Notes: generated by a model from the letters alone, not told the origin. DNA of 64,000 nucleotides from Streptomyces sp. ST2-7A (GCF_021390475.1 NZ_JAJUWS010000013.1:61212-125211), one strand, 5' to 3'; counted from the first letter of the stretch, positions 7,496 to 16,964 are shown. Program-made: numbers and translations.

Positions 7496-7526
7496 ATGAC
7501 ATCGGAGAGGTGGCGCTTGGTAGCGT
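7496..7526 (+). promoter_or_regulatory. candidate promoter of the XRE/DUF397 operon
   Basis: ATGACA (7496-7501) and TAGCGT (7521-7526) resemble the -35 and -10 boxes of the main actinomycete sigma factor with a 19-base spacer. The inverted repeat at 7465-7494 abuts the -35 box, so a protein bound there would affect polymerase access. Confidence 0.45.
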
Positions 7527-7582
7527 CGGCGTGTCCGACTGAGCCGGTGTCAGTCGAGCCTCACCCATGAAGGAGTGCGTTC

Positions 7583-8467
7583 GTGATGGTCCCCCGGACC
7601 CGTCCCACCGTCCGTCGCAAGCGCCTCGGGGCTGTCCTCAGGCGGCTCCGCCTGGCGGCAGGGGTGTCGATGGAGGAGGCGGCGCAACGCATCGATGGTG
7701 ACAAGCCCAAGCTCTCCCGCATCGAGAACGGGCGCATGAATGTTCGCCGTCTCGAAGTTGAGGCTCTGCTCGATCTGTACGGCGTCACCGATCGAGCCAC
7801 TGTCGCGGCTCTGGTCGAGCTGGCGCGACAGGGGCGAAGGAAGGGGTGGTGGCACCAGTGCGGCCAGGATCTCGACGAGAACTTTCAGGAGAGGTTGGAC
7901 CTGGAGGACGATGCGGTGCGGATCCACGTCTACCAGCCCTTTCTGATTCCCGGCTTGCTACAGACTCCCGAGTACGCCCGTCGGGTCATCCGGGGAGCCG
8001 AGCGGGACGCCGGTGAAGCCGAGATCTCGAAGTGGGTTGAGATGCGCATGGCCCGACAGGGCATCTTCGCCCGGAGTCCGGCTCCGGGATTCGTCTGTGT
8101 GTTGGACGAGGCGGTTCTCCGCCGACGGGTCGGTGGACCCGAGGTTCTGGCCTCGCAGTTGGAAGCGCTTCGGGAAAGGGCTCGGCCGCCGGAGGTGACC
8201 ATCCAGGTCATCCCGTTCGGGGAAGGGTGGCACGCCGGTCTCGATGGGGCTTTCGCCATCCATGGCTATCCGGATCCGCTGGAACTGGACATCGTGTCCA
8301 TCGACTACCTGGACGGCACTCTGTACCTGGAGGAGGATGCGAGTGTCGAGAGGTACCGGAGGGCCTTTGACCAACTACGGGCCTCGGCCCTTTCCTCGCG
8401 GCAGTCGATGGAACTGCTCACGCGCTACGCGCGTGAGCTGAGGGAAGAAGTGGTGGAAACCCGATGA
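7583..8467 (+). CDS. XRE-family regulator with DUF5753 domain
   Basis: The 294-residue protein has an N-terminal helix-turn-helix (LRRLRLAAGVSMEEAAQRI and KLSRIENGRMNVR, about residues 18-56). A DUF5753 region follows, with the typical IPGLLQTPEYAR segment near residue 121, and a C-terminal half rich in family motifs. This family acts in development and antibiotic regulation. The GTG at 7583 follows AAGGAG (7570-7575) at good spacing; the ATG at 7586 is an equally plausible start. Its stop overlaps the DUF397 start by four bases, so the two products are coupled and probably interact. Confidence 0.92.
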   Translation: MMVPRTRPTVRRKRLGAVLRRLRLAAGVSMEEAAQRIDGDKPKLSRIENGRMNVRRLEVEALLDLYGVTDRATVAALVELARQGRRKGWWHQCGQDLDENFQERLDLEDDAVRIHVYQPFLIPGLLQTPEYARRVIRGAERDAGEAEISKWVEMRMARQGIFARSPAPGFVCVLDEAVLRRRVGGPEVLASQLEALRERARPPEVTIQVIPFGEGWHAGLDGAFAIHGYPDPLELDIVSIDYLDGTLYLEEDASVERYRRAFDQLRASALSSRQSMELLTRYARELREEVVETR

Positions 8468-8673
8468 CCCGATCCGGAGGGGCCGACGGTGCGTGGCGGA
8501 AGTCCAGCCACAGCGCCGACAATGGTGGTCAGTGCGTGGAGATGCGGGACGTGGACGGAACCCACGTCGCGGTGCGGGACAGCAAGGACACGGTACGAGG
8601 GGCCATTCGGACTCCCCGCGAGGCATGGGGCGTGTTCCTGGCCGGTGTCACGGGTGGTGCCACCGGTTCCTGA
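8464..8673 (+). CDS. DUF397 protein
   Basis: The 69-residue protein shows the DUF397 signature: WRKSSHS at the N-terminus, then CVEMRDVDGTHVAVRDSKD in the middle and a closing W..FL. Such small proteins usually pair with an XRE-DUF5753 regulator, as here through an ATGA overlap, and in several systems modulate it. The molecular function is unknown. Confidence 0.92.
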   Translation: MTRSGGADGAWRKSSHSADNGGQCVEMRDVDGTHVAVRDSKDTVRGAIRTPREAWGVFLAGVTGGATGS

Positions 8674-8724
8674 TCCCCGGCGTACGCGCCTTCGGTCTCT
8701 CGTCTCGCATGGCCGGGCCGGGCA

Positions 8725-9252
8725 TCACTCCCGGGTGAGGGCGGCGAGGTGGAGGTCCACGGTCTGGAGTCGTCCGCCCGGCGGCGGGGTGGTGCCGTCC
8801 CACCAGAGGGTGGCGGCGATCTCGTCGTTCGGCGCGAAGGGCACCGCTCCGAGCGCCCCGGGATCGGCGATCGCGGCGGTGAACAGCGCCCCGCGCGAGG
8901 GCGGGTGCCCGACCAGCGTGGTGTACGGGAAGCCGACGAACCGCAGGTCGTCGGCGGCCACGACCAGCCCGGTCTCCTCCCGTACCTCGCGGGCCGCCGC
9001 CGTGCGCGGGGTCTCGCCGGGGTCGATGCCGCCGCCGGGCAACTCCCAGCAGCCCCGCTCCCGTTCGAGTACCAGCAGCAACCGGTCGCCGTGCCACAGC
9101 GCGGTGAGGACGTAGGTGAGGGCGTGGTCGGTCGGCGGCCGGTGTTCCGGGGTCCGGGCGAAGTCCAGCAGCGCGATGCCGAGCGGCCCGGTGGCCAGGG
9201 GCGTCGACGGAGGAGGTCCGGGCACGGGGTCGGGGGCGCCGGTGGTGGTCAT
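8725..9252 (-). CDS. Nudix hydrolase
   Basis: The 175-residue protein has a Nudix box beginning GGGIDPGE and ending REVREETGL in the middle, preceded by CWELP. It should hydrolyse a nucleoside-diphosphate-linked substrate. The ATG at 9250-9252 was chosen over longer upstream frames, which run through repetitive GC-rich DNA. A truncated relative of its last 45 codons lies at 5728-5862, which points to a past duplication or rearrangement in this part of the chromosome. Confidence 0.88.
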   Translation of the reverse strand: MTTTGAPDPVPGPPPSTPLATGPLGIALLDFARTPEHRPPTDHALTYVLTALWHGDRLLLVLERERGCWELPGGGIDPGETPRTAAAREVREETGLVVAADDLRFVGFPYTTLVGHPPSRGALFTAAIADPGALGAVPFAPNDEIAATLWWDGTTPPPGGRLQTVDLHLAALTRE

Positions 9253-9390
9253 GGCCGCAGCGTACGGCGTCGGTCCCGCCTTCCGGGAGGGGCATCCGGT
9301 GCCCGGTACCCCCGCGACGCCGGACTCTCTCCGCGCCTCCCACTCCGCGCCCCCGACCGTCGCCGCCGGCCACCCGGTACTCCCCACCGG

Positions 9391-9435
9391 CGCCCCGGCG
9401 CCCCGGCGCCCCGGCGCCCCGGCGCCCCGGCGCCC
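9391..9435. repeat. tandem 8-base repeat
   Basis: The unit CGCCCCGG is repeated about five and a half times without interruption. It lies between the Nudix gene start and the LacI gene stop. Such arrays arise by slippage and can vary between strains. Confidence 0.85.
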
Positions 9436-9445
9436 GCCCGCCCGG

Positions 9446-10615
9446 TCAGCCGGCCCGCGCCGGGCGCGGACCGGAGGGCGGCGGCGCGGTGGAGGCGCGC
9501 ACCCGCAACTCCGCGTCGATGACGGCCACACCGCCCGGCGGCGGTTCCTCCACCCCCAGCGCGAGCAATCCGGCCCGGGCGCCCGCCTCGTGCAGCGGTA
9601 GTCGGACGGTGGTCAGCGCCGGCGCGGCCTCGGCGGCGAACGGCAGGTCGTCGAAACCGGTGACGGAGACGTCCTCCGGCACCCGCAGACCGACCTCCCG
9701 CAGCGCGGCGCAGGCCCCCAGCGCGACGGTGTCGTTGGCGGCGGCGACGGCGGTCAGTCCGGGCATCCGGCGCAGCAGTTCACGGGCGCCCTCGTAGCCG
9801 GAGTCCCGGTCGAAGCGGCCGTGCACGACGCGGTCCCCGATCCCCTCCGCGAGTCCGGCCGCCTCCAGGGCCGCCCGGTGGCCCTCGATCCGGTGCCGGG
9901 TGGTGGTGCGTTCGGCGGGGCCGGCGAGGTAGCCGATCTCCCGGTGGCCCAGGGAGATCAGGTGTTCGGTGAGGGCTCGTGCTCCGCCCCGGTTGTCGAA
10001 GGCCAGGCAGGCGGGGTGCGGCAGTTCGGCGGGGTGCGGGAGAGGGACCTCGGCGCCCCCGGGCCCACCGGCGGTCGGCGGTGCGGTGTCGTCGGCCCCC
10101 TCGGTCCGCACCGGCGGGTCGAGCGGGGGCCTCCCGCACAGCACCACCCTGGCCCCGGCGCGTTCTATGCGGCGCAGCGCGGCGGCGAGGGCGACCTGGT
10201 GGGCGGGGTCCTCGACCGCGCCGCCGGTGAGGATGACGGCCGCGGCGCGTTGGCGCTGGAGCAGGGTGAGGTAGGTCAGCTCCTGTTCGGGGGAGCCACC
10301 GGTGGTGCAGACGACGGCCAGTTTGCGCCCGCGCGCGTCGGGGACGTCCACCGGCGCGATCTTGGACTGCACGCCCCCGGCGATGATCCCGAAGAAGGGG
10401 TCCGCGATGTCGTTGACCAGCACCCCGACGAGGTCGGAGGTGGCGGCGGCCAGCGAGCTGGCGGGGCCGTTGACGACGTATTCCAGCTCCTCCACGGCCC
10501 GCAGCACCCGGCTGCGGGTGGTGCCCGCGACCGGATAGTTCCCGTTGAGCACCCGGGAGACGGTCGCGGCGGAGACCCCCGCGCGGGCCGCCACGTCGGC
10601 CAGCGTCACTGCCAT
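9446..10615 (-). CDS. LacI-family transcriptional regulator
   Basis: The 389-residue protein starts directly with the LacI helix-turn-helix (TLADVAARAGVSAATVSRVL, residues 4-23) and the hinge. A periplasmic-binding-protein-like effector domain follows (LVGVLVNDIADPFF, then AVAAANDTVALGA and VSVTGFDDLPFA). An insertion of about 40 Pro/Gly-rich residues sits between the two effector subdomains. It is divergent from the oxidoreductase at 10930, and a typical LacI-type operator lies between them. It most likely represses the 10930-14169 operon until a sugar-like effector binds. Confidence 0.92.
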   Translation of the reverse strand: MAVTLADVAARAGVSAATVSRVLNGNYPVAGTTRSRVLRAVEELEYVVNGPASSLAAATSDLVGVLVNDIADPFFGIIAGGVQSKIAPVDVPDARGRKLAVVCTTGGSPEQELTYLTLLQRQRAAAVILTGGAVEDPAHQVALAAALRRIERAGARVVLCGRPPLDPPVRTEGADDTAPPTAGGPGGAEVPLPHPAELPHPACLAFDNRGGARALTEHLISLGHREIGYLAGPAERTTTRHRIEGHRAALEAAGLAEGIGDRVVHGRFDRDSGYEGARELLRRMPGLTAVAAANDTVALGACAALREVGLRVPEDVSVTGFDDLPFAAEAAPALTTVRLPLHEAGARAGLLALGVEEPPPGGVAVIDAELRVRASTAPPPSGPRPARAG

Positions 10616-10929
10616 GCCTTGCCCTCCGGCTGAAAGAAAGCGGACGCGCCCTTGCCAGGGCGCTGGGGGCAGGTTAGCTTTTCCCCGGAGTAGAAAGCGC
10701 TTACTACGATGCGGTTGTCCGGTGGGGCGATCACCGGGCGGCCGCATCGGGGCGGGGACACGGACGGGGAACGACGTCCGGGCCCCCGCCTCCGGGCGCG
10801 GTCGACCCCGGACCCCGGGAACCCCCCGGAACCCGCACATCCCCGTGCACCACCCCGGCGCCCCGCGCCGACCACCCCGGCGGGGCACGGCCGCGCCGGC
10901 ACCGAACCACCACTGAAAGGGACACCCTC
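10616..10929. other. regulatory region between LacI regulator and its divergent operon
   Basis: The 314-base gap holds the LacI-type operator at 10692-10709 and, further right, GC-rich sequence without a credible gene. A ribosome binding site (GAAAGGG) stands just before the ATG at 10930. Confidence 0.55.
10692..10709. promoter_or_regulatory. LacI-type operator
   Basis: GTAGAAAGC and GCTTACTAC are near-perfect inverted halves (8 of 9 positions) around the central GC typical of LacI/GalR operators. It is located 77 bases upstream of the LacI start and 220 bases upstream of the divergent operon, so autoregulation plus control of the operon is likely. Confidence 0.75.
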
Positions 10930-12105
10930 ATGACGCAGGCGGCCAAGGACCGCAAGGTCGTCCGGATCGCGATGAACGGCGTGACCGGACGCATGGGCTA
11001 CCGACAGCACCTGGTCCGCTCGATCCTCGCCATCCGCGAACAGGGCGGCGTGGACCTGGGCGACGGCCGGGTCATCTGGCCCGAGCCGATCCTCGTCGGC
11101 CGCCGCGCGCACGCCCTGAGGGCGCTCGCCGTCACCCACGGGCTGGACCCGGAGACCGCCGTCTCCACCGACCTCGAGGCCGTCCTGGCCGACGACTCGA
11201 TCGACATCTACTTCGACGCCCAGGTCACCCTCGCCCGCGAGGAGGCGATCCGGAAGGCCATCGCCGCCGGCAAGCACATCTACACCGAGAAGCCCACCGC
11301 CACCGGCCTGGAGGGCGCCCTCGACCTGGCCCGGCAGGCCGCCGCCGCCGGCATCAAGCACGGCGTGGTGCAGGACAAGCTCTTCCTCCCCGGCCTGCTC
11401 AAGCTCAAGCGGCTCATCGACGGCGGCTTCTTCGGCCGCATCCTGTCGGTGCGCGGGGAGTTCGGCTACTGGGTCTTCGAGGGCGACTGGCAGGAGGCCC
11501 AGCGCCCGTCGTGGAACTACCGTGCCGAGGACGGCGGCGGCATCACCGTCGACATGTTCCCGCACTGGGAGTACGTGCTCAGCGAGCTGTTCGGTCGGGT
11601 GGAGAGCGTGCAGGCGCTGACCACCACCCACATCCCCGAGCGCCGCGACGAGCAGGGCAAGCCCTACGCCGCGACCGCCGACGACGCCGCCTACGGCCTG
11701 TTCCGGCTCGAGGGCGGGATCGTCGCGCAGATCAACTCCTCCTGGGCGGTGCGGGTCAACCGCGACGAGCTGGTGGAGTTCCAGGTGGACGGCACGGAGG
11801 GCTCGGCCGTCGCCGGTCTGCGCAACTGCCGGGTCCAGCACCGCGCGCTCACCCCGAAGCCGGTGTGGAACCCGGACCTGCCGGTCACCGAGCGGTTCCG
11901 CGACGGCTGGCAGGACGTGCCGGACAACACGGAGTTCGACAACGGCTTCAAGGCCCAGTGGGAGCTGTTCCTGCGCCACGTGGTGTGCGACGAGCCCTAC
12001 ACCTGGGACCTGCTGGCCGGCGCCCGGGGAGTGCAGCTCGCCGAGCTGGGCCTGCGCTCGGCCGCCGAGGGCCGGCGCCTGGACGTTCCCGAGCTGACCC
12101 TGTGA
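10930..12105 (+). CDS. Gfo/Idh/MocA-family oxidoreductase
   Basis: The 391-residue protein has an N-terminal NAD(P)-binding fold (GVTGRMGYRQHL near residue 18) and the family motif TEKPTAT (about residue 119) that follows the dinucleotide domain. Enzymes of this family oxidise sugars, inositols or amino sugars. The ATG is preceded by GAAAGGG. It heads an operon with a DUF993 protein and a TIM-barrel isomerase under a divergent LacI regulator, which suggests catabolism of an unusual polyol or sugar acid. The substrate is not evident. Confidence 0.9.
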   Translation: MTQAAKDRKVVRIAMNGVTGRMGYRQHLVRSILAIREQGGVDLGDGRVIWPEPILVGRRAHALRALAVTHGLDPETAVSTDLEAVLADDSIDIYFDAQVTLAREEAIRKAIAAGKHIYTEKPTATGLEGALDLARQAAAAGIKHGVVQDKLFLPGLLKLKRLIDGGFFGRILSVRGEFGYWVFEGDWQEAQRPSWNYRAEDGGGITVDMFPHWEYVLSELFGRVESVQALTTTHIPERRDEQGKPYAATADDAAYGLFRLEGGIVAQINSSWAVRVNRDELVEFQVDGTEGSAVAGLRNCRVQHRALTPKPVWNPDLPVTERFRDGWQDVPDNTEFDNGFKAQWELFLRHVVCDEPYTWDLLAGARGVQLAELGLRSAAEGRRLDVPELTL

Positions 12106-12166
12106 TCCCGGCCCCGGTCCACGGACCCGCCGCACCCCGCGCCCATCGCCTTCGAGGACGGACCCC

Positions 12167-13336
12167 GTGACGATTCTGCTGCCCGGCCCCGACGGGGCCC
12201 CGCACCCCTACGAGCCGCGCACCGAACCCGCGTCGCTCGCCCCGGCCGGCGGGCCGCCGGCCTCCCGCACGGTCTACTCGGCCGCGCACGTGGTGGCCGA
12301 CCCGTTCGTCGACACCACCCCCGACGGCCCGGCCGCCGTGGACTGGGACGCCACCCTCGCCTTCCGCCGCCACCTGTGGTCGCACGGCCTGGGCGTGGCC
12401 GAGGCGATGGACACCGCCCAGCGCGGCATGGGCCTGGACTGGGCCGGCGCCGCCGAGCTGATCCGCCGTTCGGCGGCGGAGGCGAAGGCCGTGGGCGGCA
12501 CCATCGCCTGTGGCGTGGGCACCGACCAGCTCACCGGCCCGGTCGCCGGTGTCGACGAGGTGCGGGCCGCCTACGAGGAGCAGTTGGAGCTGGTGGAGGG
12601 GGTGGGCTCGCGGGCGATCGTCATGGCCTCCCGCGCGCTGGCCGCCACCGCCCGCACCCCCGACGACTACCGGGACCTGTACGGACGGCTGCTGCGACAG
12701 GCGTCCGAGCCGGTCATCCTGCACTGGCTGGGCCCGATGTTCGACCCGGCGCTGGAGGGTTACTGGGGCAGCTCCGACCTGGACGAGGCCACCGAGACCT
12801 TCCTGTCGATCATCACCGAACACCCCGACAAGGTGGACGGCATCAAGATCTCGCTGCTGGACGCCCGGCGCGAGGTCGAGCTGCGCCGCCGGCTGCCGAA
12901 CGGCGTGCGCTGCTACACCGGTGACGACTTCAACTACCCCGAGCTGATCGCCGGCGACGAGCAGGGCTTCAGCCACGCGCTGCTGGGCATCTTCGACCCG
13001 CTGGGGCCGTTGGCCGCGCAGGCGGTGCGGGTACTGGACACCGGTGACACCGAGGGCTTCCGGGAGATCCTGGACCCGACGGTGGAACTGTCCCGGCACC
13101 TGTTCGAGGCGCCGACCCGCTTCTACAAGACCGGCGTGGTGTTCCTGGCCTGGCTCGCGGGCCACCAGGAGCACTTCACGATGGTGGGCGGCCTGCAGTC
13201 GGCGCGCTCGCTGCCGCACCTGGTGCGCGCCTACCGGCTGGCCGACGGTCTGGGCCTGTTCCCGGACCCGACCCTGGCCGAGGACCGGATGCGGCGCCTG
13301 CTGGCGGTGCACGGCTTCGACGGAGGTCCCCGATGA
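12167..13336 (+). CDS. DUF993 family protein (aldolase-like TIM barrel)
   Basis: The 389-residue protein belongs to a family related to dihydrodipicolinate synthase. A possible Schiff-base lysine lies in DKVDGIKISLLD (about residue 227). The GTG at 12167 follows GAGGAC. The stop overlaps the ATG of the next gene (13333), so the three operon members are translationally linked. A retro-aldol or lyase step in the same sugar pathway is plausible, but no member function is known to me. Confidence 0.85.
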   Translation: MTILLPGPDGAPHPYEPRTEPASLAPAGGPPASRTVYSAAHVVADPFVDTTPDGPAAVDWDATLAFRRHLWSHGLGVAEAMDTAQRGMGLDWAGAAELIRRSAAEAKAVGGTIACGVGTDQLTGPVAGVDEVRAAYEEQLELVEGVGSRAIVMASRALAATARTPDDYRDLYGRLLRQASEPVILHWLGPMFDPALEGYWGSSDLDEATETFLSIITEHPDKVDGIKISLLDARREVELRRRLPNGVRCYTGDDFNYPELIAGDEQGFSHALLGIFDPLGPLAAQAVRVLDTGDTEGFREILDPTVELSRHLFEAPTRFYKTGVVFLAWLAGHQEHFTMVGGLQSARSLPHLVRAYRLADGLGLFPDPTLAEDRMRRLLAVHGFDGGPR

Positions 13337-14169
13337 GCGCCCCGGAGCGTTTCTCCATCAACCAGATGACGGTCAAGCAGCTCTCCCTGCCCGAACTGGT
13401 CGAGGCGTGCGGGGAGCTGGGCGTGGGCCGGGTCGGGCTGTGGCGCGAGCCGGTCGCCGCGTACGGCCTGGAGGCGTCGGCGAAGCTGGTGCGCGAGGCC
13501 GGACTGTCCGTCAGCACGCTGTGCCGGGGCGGGTTCCTGACCGCCGAAGACGCGGCGGGGCGCGCCCGGGCGCTGGAGGACAACCGGGCGGCGATCGACG
13601 AGGCGGTGGCGCTGGGCACCGACACCCTGGTGCTGGTCTCCGGCGGTCTGCCGGAGGGCAGCCGGGACGGCGAAGCGCTGGTCGCGGCCCGGGGCCGGAT
13701 CGGCGAGGCGCTGGCCGAGCTGGTGCCGTACGCGGCGGAGCGCGGGGTGCGGTTGGCGATCGAGCCGTTGCACCCGATGTTCGCCTCCGACCGGTGCGTG
13801 GTCTCCACGCTGGACCAGGCGCTGGAGCTGGCCGCGCCGTTCCCGGCCGAGACGGTCGGGGTCACCGTGGACACCTACCACCTGTGGTGGGACGACCGGG
13901 TGGCCGACGGCATCGCCCGGGCCGGTGCCGAGGGCCGGATCCACACCTTCCAGTTGGCGGACTGGATCACCCCGCTGCCGGCCGGTGTGCTCAACGGCCG
14001 GGGCCAGGTGGGCGACGGCTGCGTGGACATGCGCTGGTTCCGCGAGCGGGTGGACGCGACCGGGTACACCGGGCCGATCGAGGTGGAGCTGTTCAACGAG
14101 GAGCTCTGGGCCCGCGACGGCCGCGAACTGCTGGCCGAGACGGTGGAGCGGTTCCGGGCGGCGATCTGA
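13333..14169 (+). CDS. sugar phosphate isomerase/epimerase family protein
   Basis: The 278-residue protein has the xylose-isomerase-like/AP-endonuclease-2 TIM-barrel pattern: RLAIEPLHP in the middle (glutamate metal ligand), VTVDTYHLWWD and IEVELFNEELW near the end. The family binds divalent metal and isomerises or dehydrates sugar-derived substrates. It ends the LacI-controlled operon. The ATG overlaps the DUF993 stop. Confidence 0.9.
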   Translation: MSAPERFSINQMTVKQLSLPELVEACGELGVGRVGLWREPVAAYGLEASAKLVREAGLSVSTLCRGGFLTAEDAAGRARALEDNRAAIDEAVALGTDTLVLVSGGLPEGSRDGEALVAARGRIGEALAELVPYAAERGVRLAIEPLHPMFASDRCVVSTLDQALELAAPFPAETVGVTVDTYHLWWDDRVADGIARAGAEGRIHTFQLADWITPLPAGVLNGRGQVGDGCVDMRWFRERVDATGYTGPIEVELFNEELWARDGRELLAETVERFRAAI

Positions 14170-14738
14170 GCCGGTCCGGCACCGGACCGTGGACCGGCAC
14201 CGGACCACCGGTCGGGGCGGGCCGTCCCCCGACGGACGGACCGCCCCGGGTGGGTGCCCCGGCCCGCGCACCGGCACGGGCCGGGGTGCGCCGGGGTGGA
14301 GCGCGCCCGTTTCGGGTCCCCATGCCCCCGTGCGACCGCCCTGTCGCCATGGGTGAGAAACTTTCCCCAAAGAAATACGCTCTGTTGTGCAACCCTTTCG
14401 TGTGGTCGCGGGTCGTACCGGGCATCGGGGGAAGCAGGAGGGGATCGAAGGGCCCGGCGCACCGGGCCCTTCGGATGTTCCCGGGTGCTCCCCGGCCCGC
14501 GTCGATGTTTTCGGAGGCGTTCCGGGAAATCCCGGTCCCGCTTCCGCCCGGTACCCCGTCCGGACCCCGGCCCGGACCCCGTCCCGGCCCGGACCCCGGC
14601 CCGGCCCGGCCTCCGTCCCGGCCCGGCCTCCGGTCCGGGCGCGGCCGGCGCCCGCATCGGTGGACCGCGCCCCGAGCCCTCCTCCCCACCTTTCCCGGCG
14701 GCGCCCCGGCTGTCGGCCCGGCCCGATACCGTCGGGGC
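14170..14738. other. gene-free stretch upstream of the helicase, with an AT-richer element
   Basis: I see no credible gene in these 569 bases. Bases 14345-14400 are much richer in A and T than the flanks and may contain a promoter. The segment after about 14540 is made of imperfect repeats of CCCGG and GGACC units, the kind of low-complexity DNA that produces spurious frames. Confidence 0.5.
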
Positions 14739-16964
14739 ATGTCGAGTGGTGGTGGCGTATCGGGCGGCGCGGTGCTGGAAGGTGTTCTGGAGCGCGTCAC
14801 CTACGCCAATGAGGAGAACGGCTGGACCGTCGCCCGGGTGGACGCCGGTCGCGGGGACCTGATCACGGTGGTCGGCGCGCTCTTGGGCGCCCAGCCGGGG
14901 GAGTCCCTGCGGATGCGGGGGCGTTGGGGGAGTCACCCCCAACACGGCCGCCAGTTCCAGGTGGACAACTACACCACCGTCCTGCCCGCCACGGTCCAGG
15001 GCATCCGCCGCTACCTGGGCTCCGGTCTGATCAAGGGCATCGGCCCCAAGACCGCCGAGCGGATCGTGGACCACTTCGGGACCGACACCCTGGACGTGAT
15101 CGAGGCCGATCCGAAGCGGCTCATCGAGGTGCCCGGCCTCGGCCCCAAGCGCACCGCGCTGATCGGCGCGGCCTGGGAGGAGCAGAAGGCCATCAAGGAG
15201 GTGATGGTCTTTCTGCAGAGCGTGGAGGTCTCCACCTCCATCGCGGTGCGGATCTACAAGGAGTACGGGGACGCCTCGATCACCGTGGTGCGCGAGGAGC
15301 CCTACCGGTTGGCCGCCGACGTGTGGGGGATCGGCTTCCTGACCGCCGACCGGATCGCCAAGGCCGTGGGCATCCCGCACGACAGTCCCGAGCGGGTCAA
15401 GGCCGGGCTGCGCCACGCGCTCTCCCTCTCCTCGGACCAGGGGCACTGCTTCCTGCCCGAGGAGCGGCTGATCGCCGACTCGGTGAAGCTGCTCCAGGTG
15501 GACACCGGCCTGGTCATCGAGTGCCTGGGCGAACTCGCGGAGAAGGGGGAGGGGGTGGAGCGACAGCGGGTGCCGGACCCGGAGGACCCCTCGGGCTCGC
15601 TGACGGCCGTCTACCTGGTTCCCTTCCACCGGGCGGAGGTCTCCCTCACCGCGCAGCTCACCCGCCTTCTGGAGCACCCGGAGGACCGCCTGGCCGCCTT
15701 CGCGGAGGTGGACTGGGAGGCCGCCCTGGGGTGGCTGGCCCGTCGCACCGGCGCCGATCTGGCGCCCGAGCAGCGGGAGGCGGTCCGGTTGGCGCTGACC
15801 GAGAAGGTGGCGGTGCTCACCGGCGGTCCGGGGTGCGGGAAGTCCTTCACGGTCCGCTCGGTCGTGGAGCTGGCCCGGGCCAAGCGGGCCAGGGTGGTCC
15901 TCGCGGCCCCCACCGGCCGGGCCGCCAAGCGGTTGGCCGAGCTGACCGGCGCGGAGGCGTCCACCGTCCACCGACTGCTGGAACTCAAGCCCGGCGGGGA
16001 CGCCGCCTACGACCGCGACCGTCCGCTGGACGCCGACCTGGTGGTGGTGGACGAGGCGTCGATGCTGGACCTGCTGCTGGCCAACAAGCTGGTCAAGGCG
16101 GTGGCGCCGGGCGCGCACCTGCTGCTGGTGGGGGATGTGGACCAACTGCCCTCGGTGGGGGCCGGGGAGGTGCTGCGCGACCTGCTGGCGGAGGGTGGGC
16201 CGGTGCCCTCGGTGCGGCTGACCCGGATCTTCCGGCAGGCACAGCAGTCCGGGGTGGTCACCAACGCCCACCGCATCAACGCGGGCACCCCGCCGCTGAC
16301 CACCGGCCTGGACGACTTCTTCCTGTTCGCGGAGGAGGACACCGAGGCCGCCGGCCGGCTGACCGTGGACGTGGCGGCCCGTCGGGTGCCCGCCCGCTTC
16401 GGGCTGGACCCCCGTCGGGACGTGCAGGTGCTCACCCCCATGCACCGGGGCCCGGCCGGGGCCGGGGCGCTCAACGGTCTGCTGCAGCAGGAGATCACCC
16501 CGGCCCGGCCGGGCCTGCCGGAGAAGCGTTTCGGTGGTCGGATCTTCCGGGTGGGCGACAAGGTCACCCAGATCCGCAACAACTACGACAAGGGGGCCAA
16601 CGGCGTCTTCAACGGCACGGTGGGCGTCGTGGTCGGCCTGGAGCCCGATGAGCAGCGGCTGACGGTGCGCACGGACGAGGACGAGGAGGTGCCCTACGAC
16701 TTCTCCGAGCTGGACGAGCTGGCGCACGCCTACGCGGTGACCGTGCACCGTTCGCAGGGCAGCGAGTACCCCTGCGTGGTGATCCCGGTGACGACGAGCG
16801 CCTGGATGATGTTGCAGCGCAACCTCCTCTACACGGCGGTGACCCGGGCCAAGCGACTGGTGGTGCTGGTGGGGTCGCGGCGGGCGCTGGGGCAGGCGGT
16901 GCGCACGGTGTCGGCCGGTCGTCGGTTCACCGCGCTGGACCACAGATTGGCCGGGGAGGTGTGA
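14739..16964 (+). CDS. RecD-like (RecD2) superfamily 1 DNA helicase
   Basis: The 741-residue protein has an N-terminal OB/helix-hairpin-helix region (GIGPKTAERIVDHFG and EVPGLGPKRT). The motor core follows: Walker A GGPGCGKSF (about residues 362-370), motif II VVVDEAS, LVGDVDQLPSVG, and the C-terminal UvrD-like motif TVHRSQGSEYP with YTAVTRAK. This is the RecD2 architecture found in bacteria without RecBC, a 5'-3' helicase for repair or replication fork processing. The ATG at 14739 was chosen because the family N-terminus begins a few residues later. Helicase next to citrate synthase is an arrangement I recall from other Streptomyces. Confidence 0.93.
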   Translation: MSSGGGVSGGAVLEGVLERVTYANEENGWTVARVDAGRGDLITVVGALLGAQPGESLRMRGRWGSHPQHGRQFQVDNYTTVLPATVQGIRRYLGSGLIKGIGPKTAERIVDHFGTDTLDVIEADPKRLIEVPGLGPKRTALIGAAWEEQKAIKEVMVFLQSVEVSTSIAVRIYKEYGDASITVVREEPYRLAADVWGIGFLTADRIAKAVGIPHDSPERVKAGLRHALSLSSDQGHCFLPEERLIADSVKLLQVDTGLVIECLGELAEKGEGVERQRVPDPEDPSGSLTAVYLVPFHRAEVSLTAQLTRLLEHPEDRLAAFAEVDWEAALGWLARRTGADLAPEQREAVRLALTEKVAVLTGGPGCGKSFTVRSVVELARAKRARVVLAAPTGRAAKRLAELTGAEASTVHRLLELKPGGDAAYDRDRPLDADLVVVDEASMLDLLLANKLVKAVAPGAHLLLVGDVDQLPSVGAGEVLRDLLAEGGPVPSVRLTRIFRQAQQSGVVTNAHRINAGTPPLTTGLDDFFLFAEEDTEAAGRLTVDVAARRVPARFGLDPRRDVQVLTPMHRGPAGAGALNGLLQQEITPARPGLPEKRFGGRIFRVGDKVTQIRNNYDKGANGVFNGTVGVVVGLEPDEQRLTVRTDEDEEVPYDFSELDELAHAYAVTVHRSQGSEYPCVVIPVTTSAWMMLQRNLLYTAVTRAKRLVVLVGSRRALGQAVRTVSAGRRFTALDHRLAGEV

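Noticed and set aside
9391..9435. CRISPR-like array at the CGCCCCGG repeats
   Set aside because: The 8-base units are contiguous with no spacers and no cas genes; it is a simple tandem repeat.
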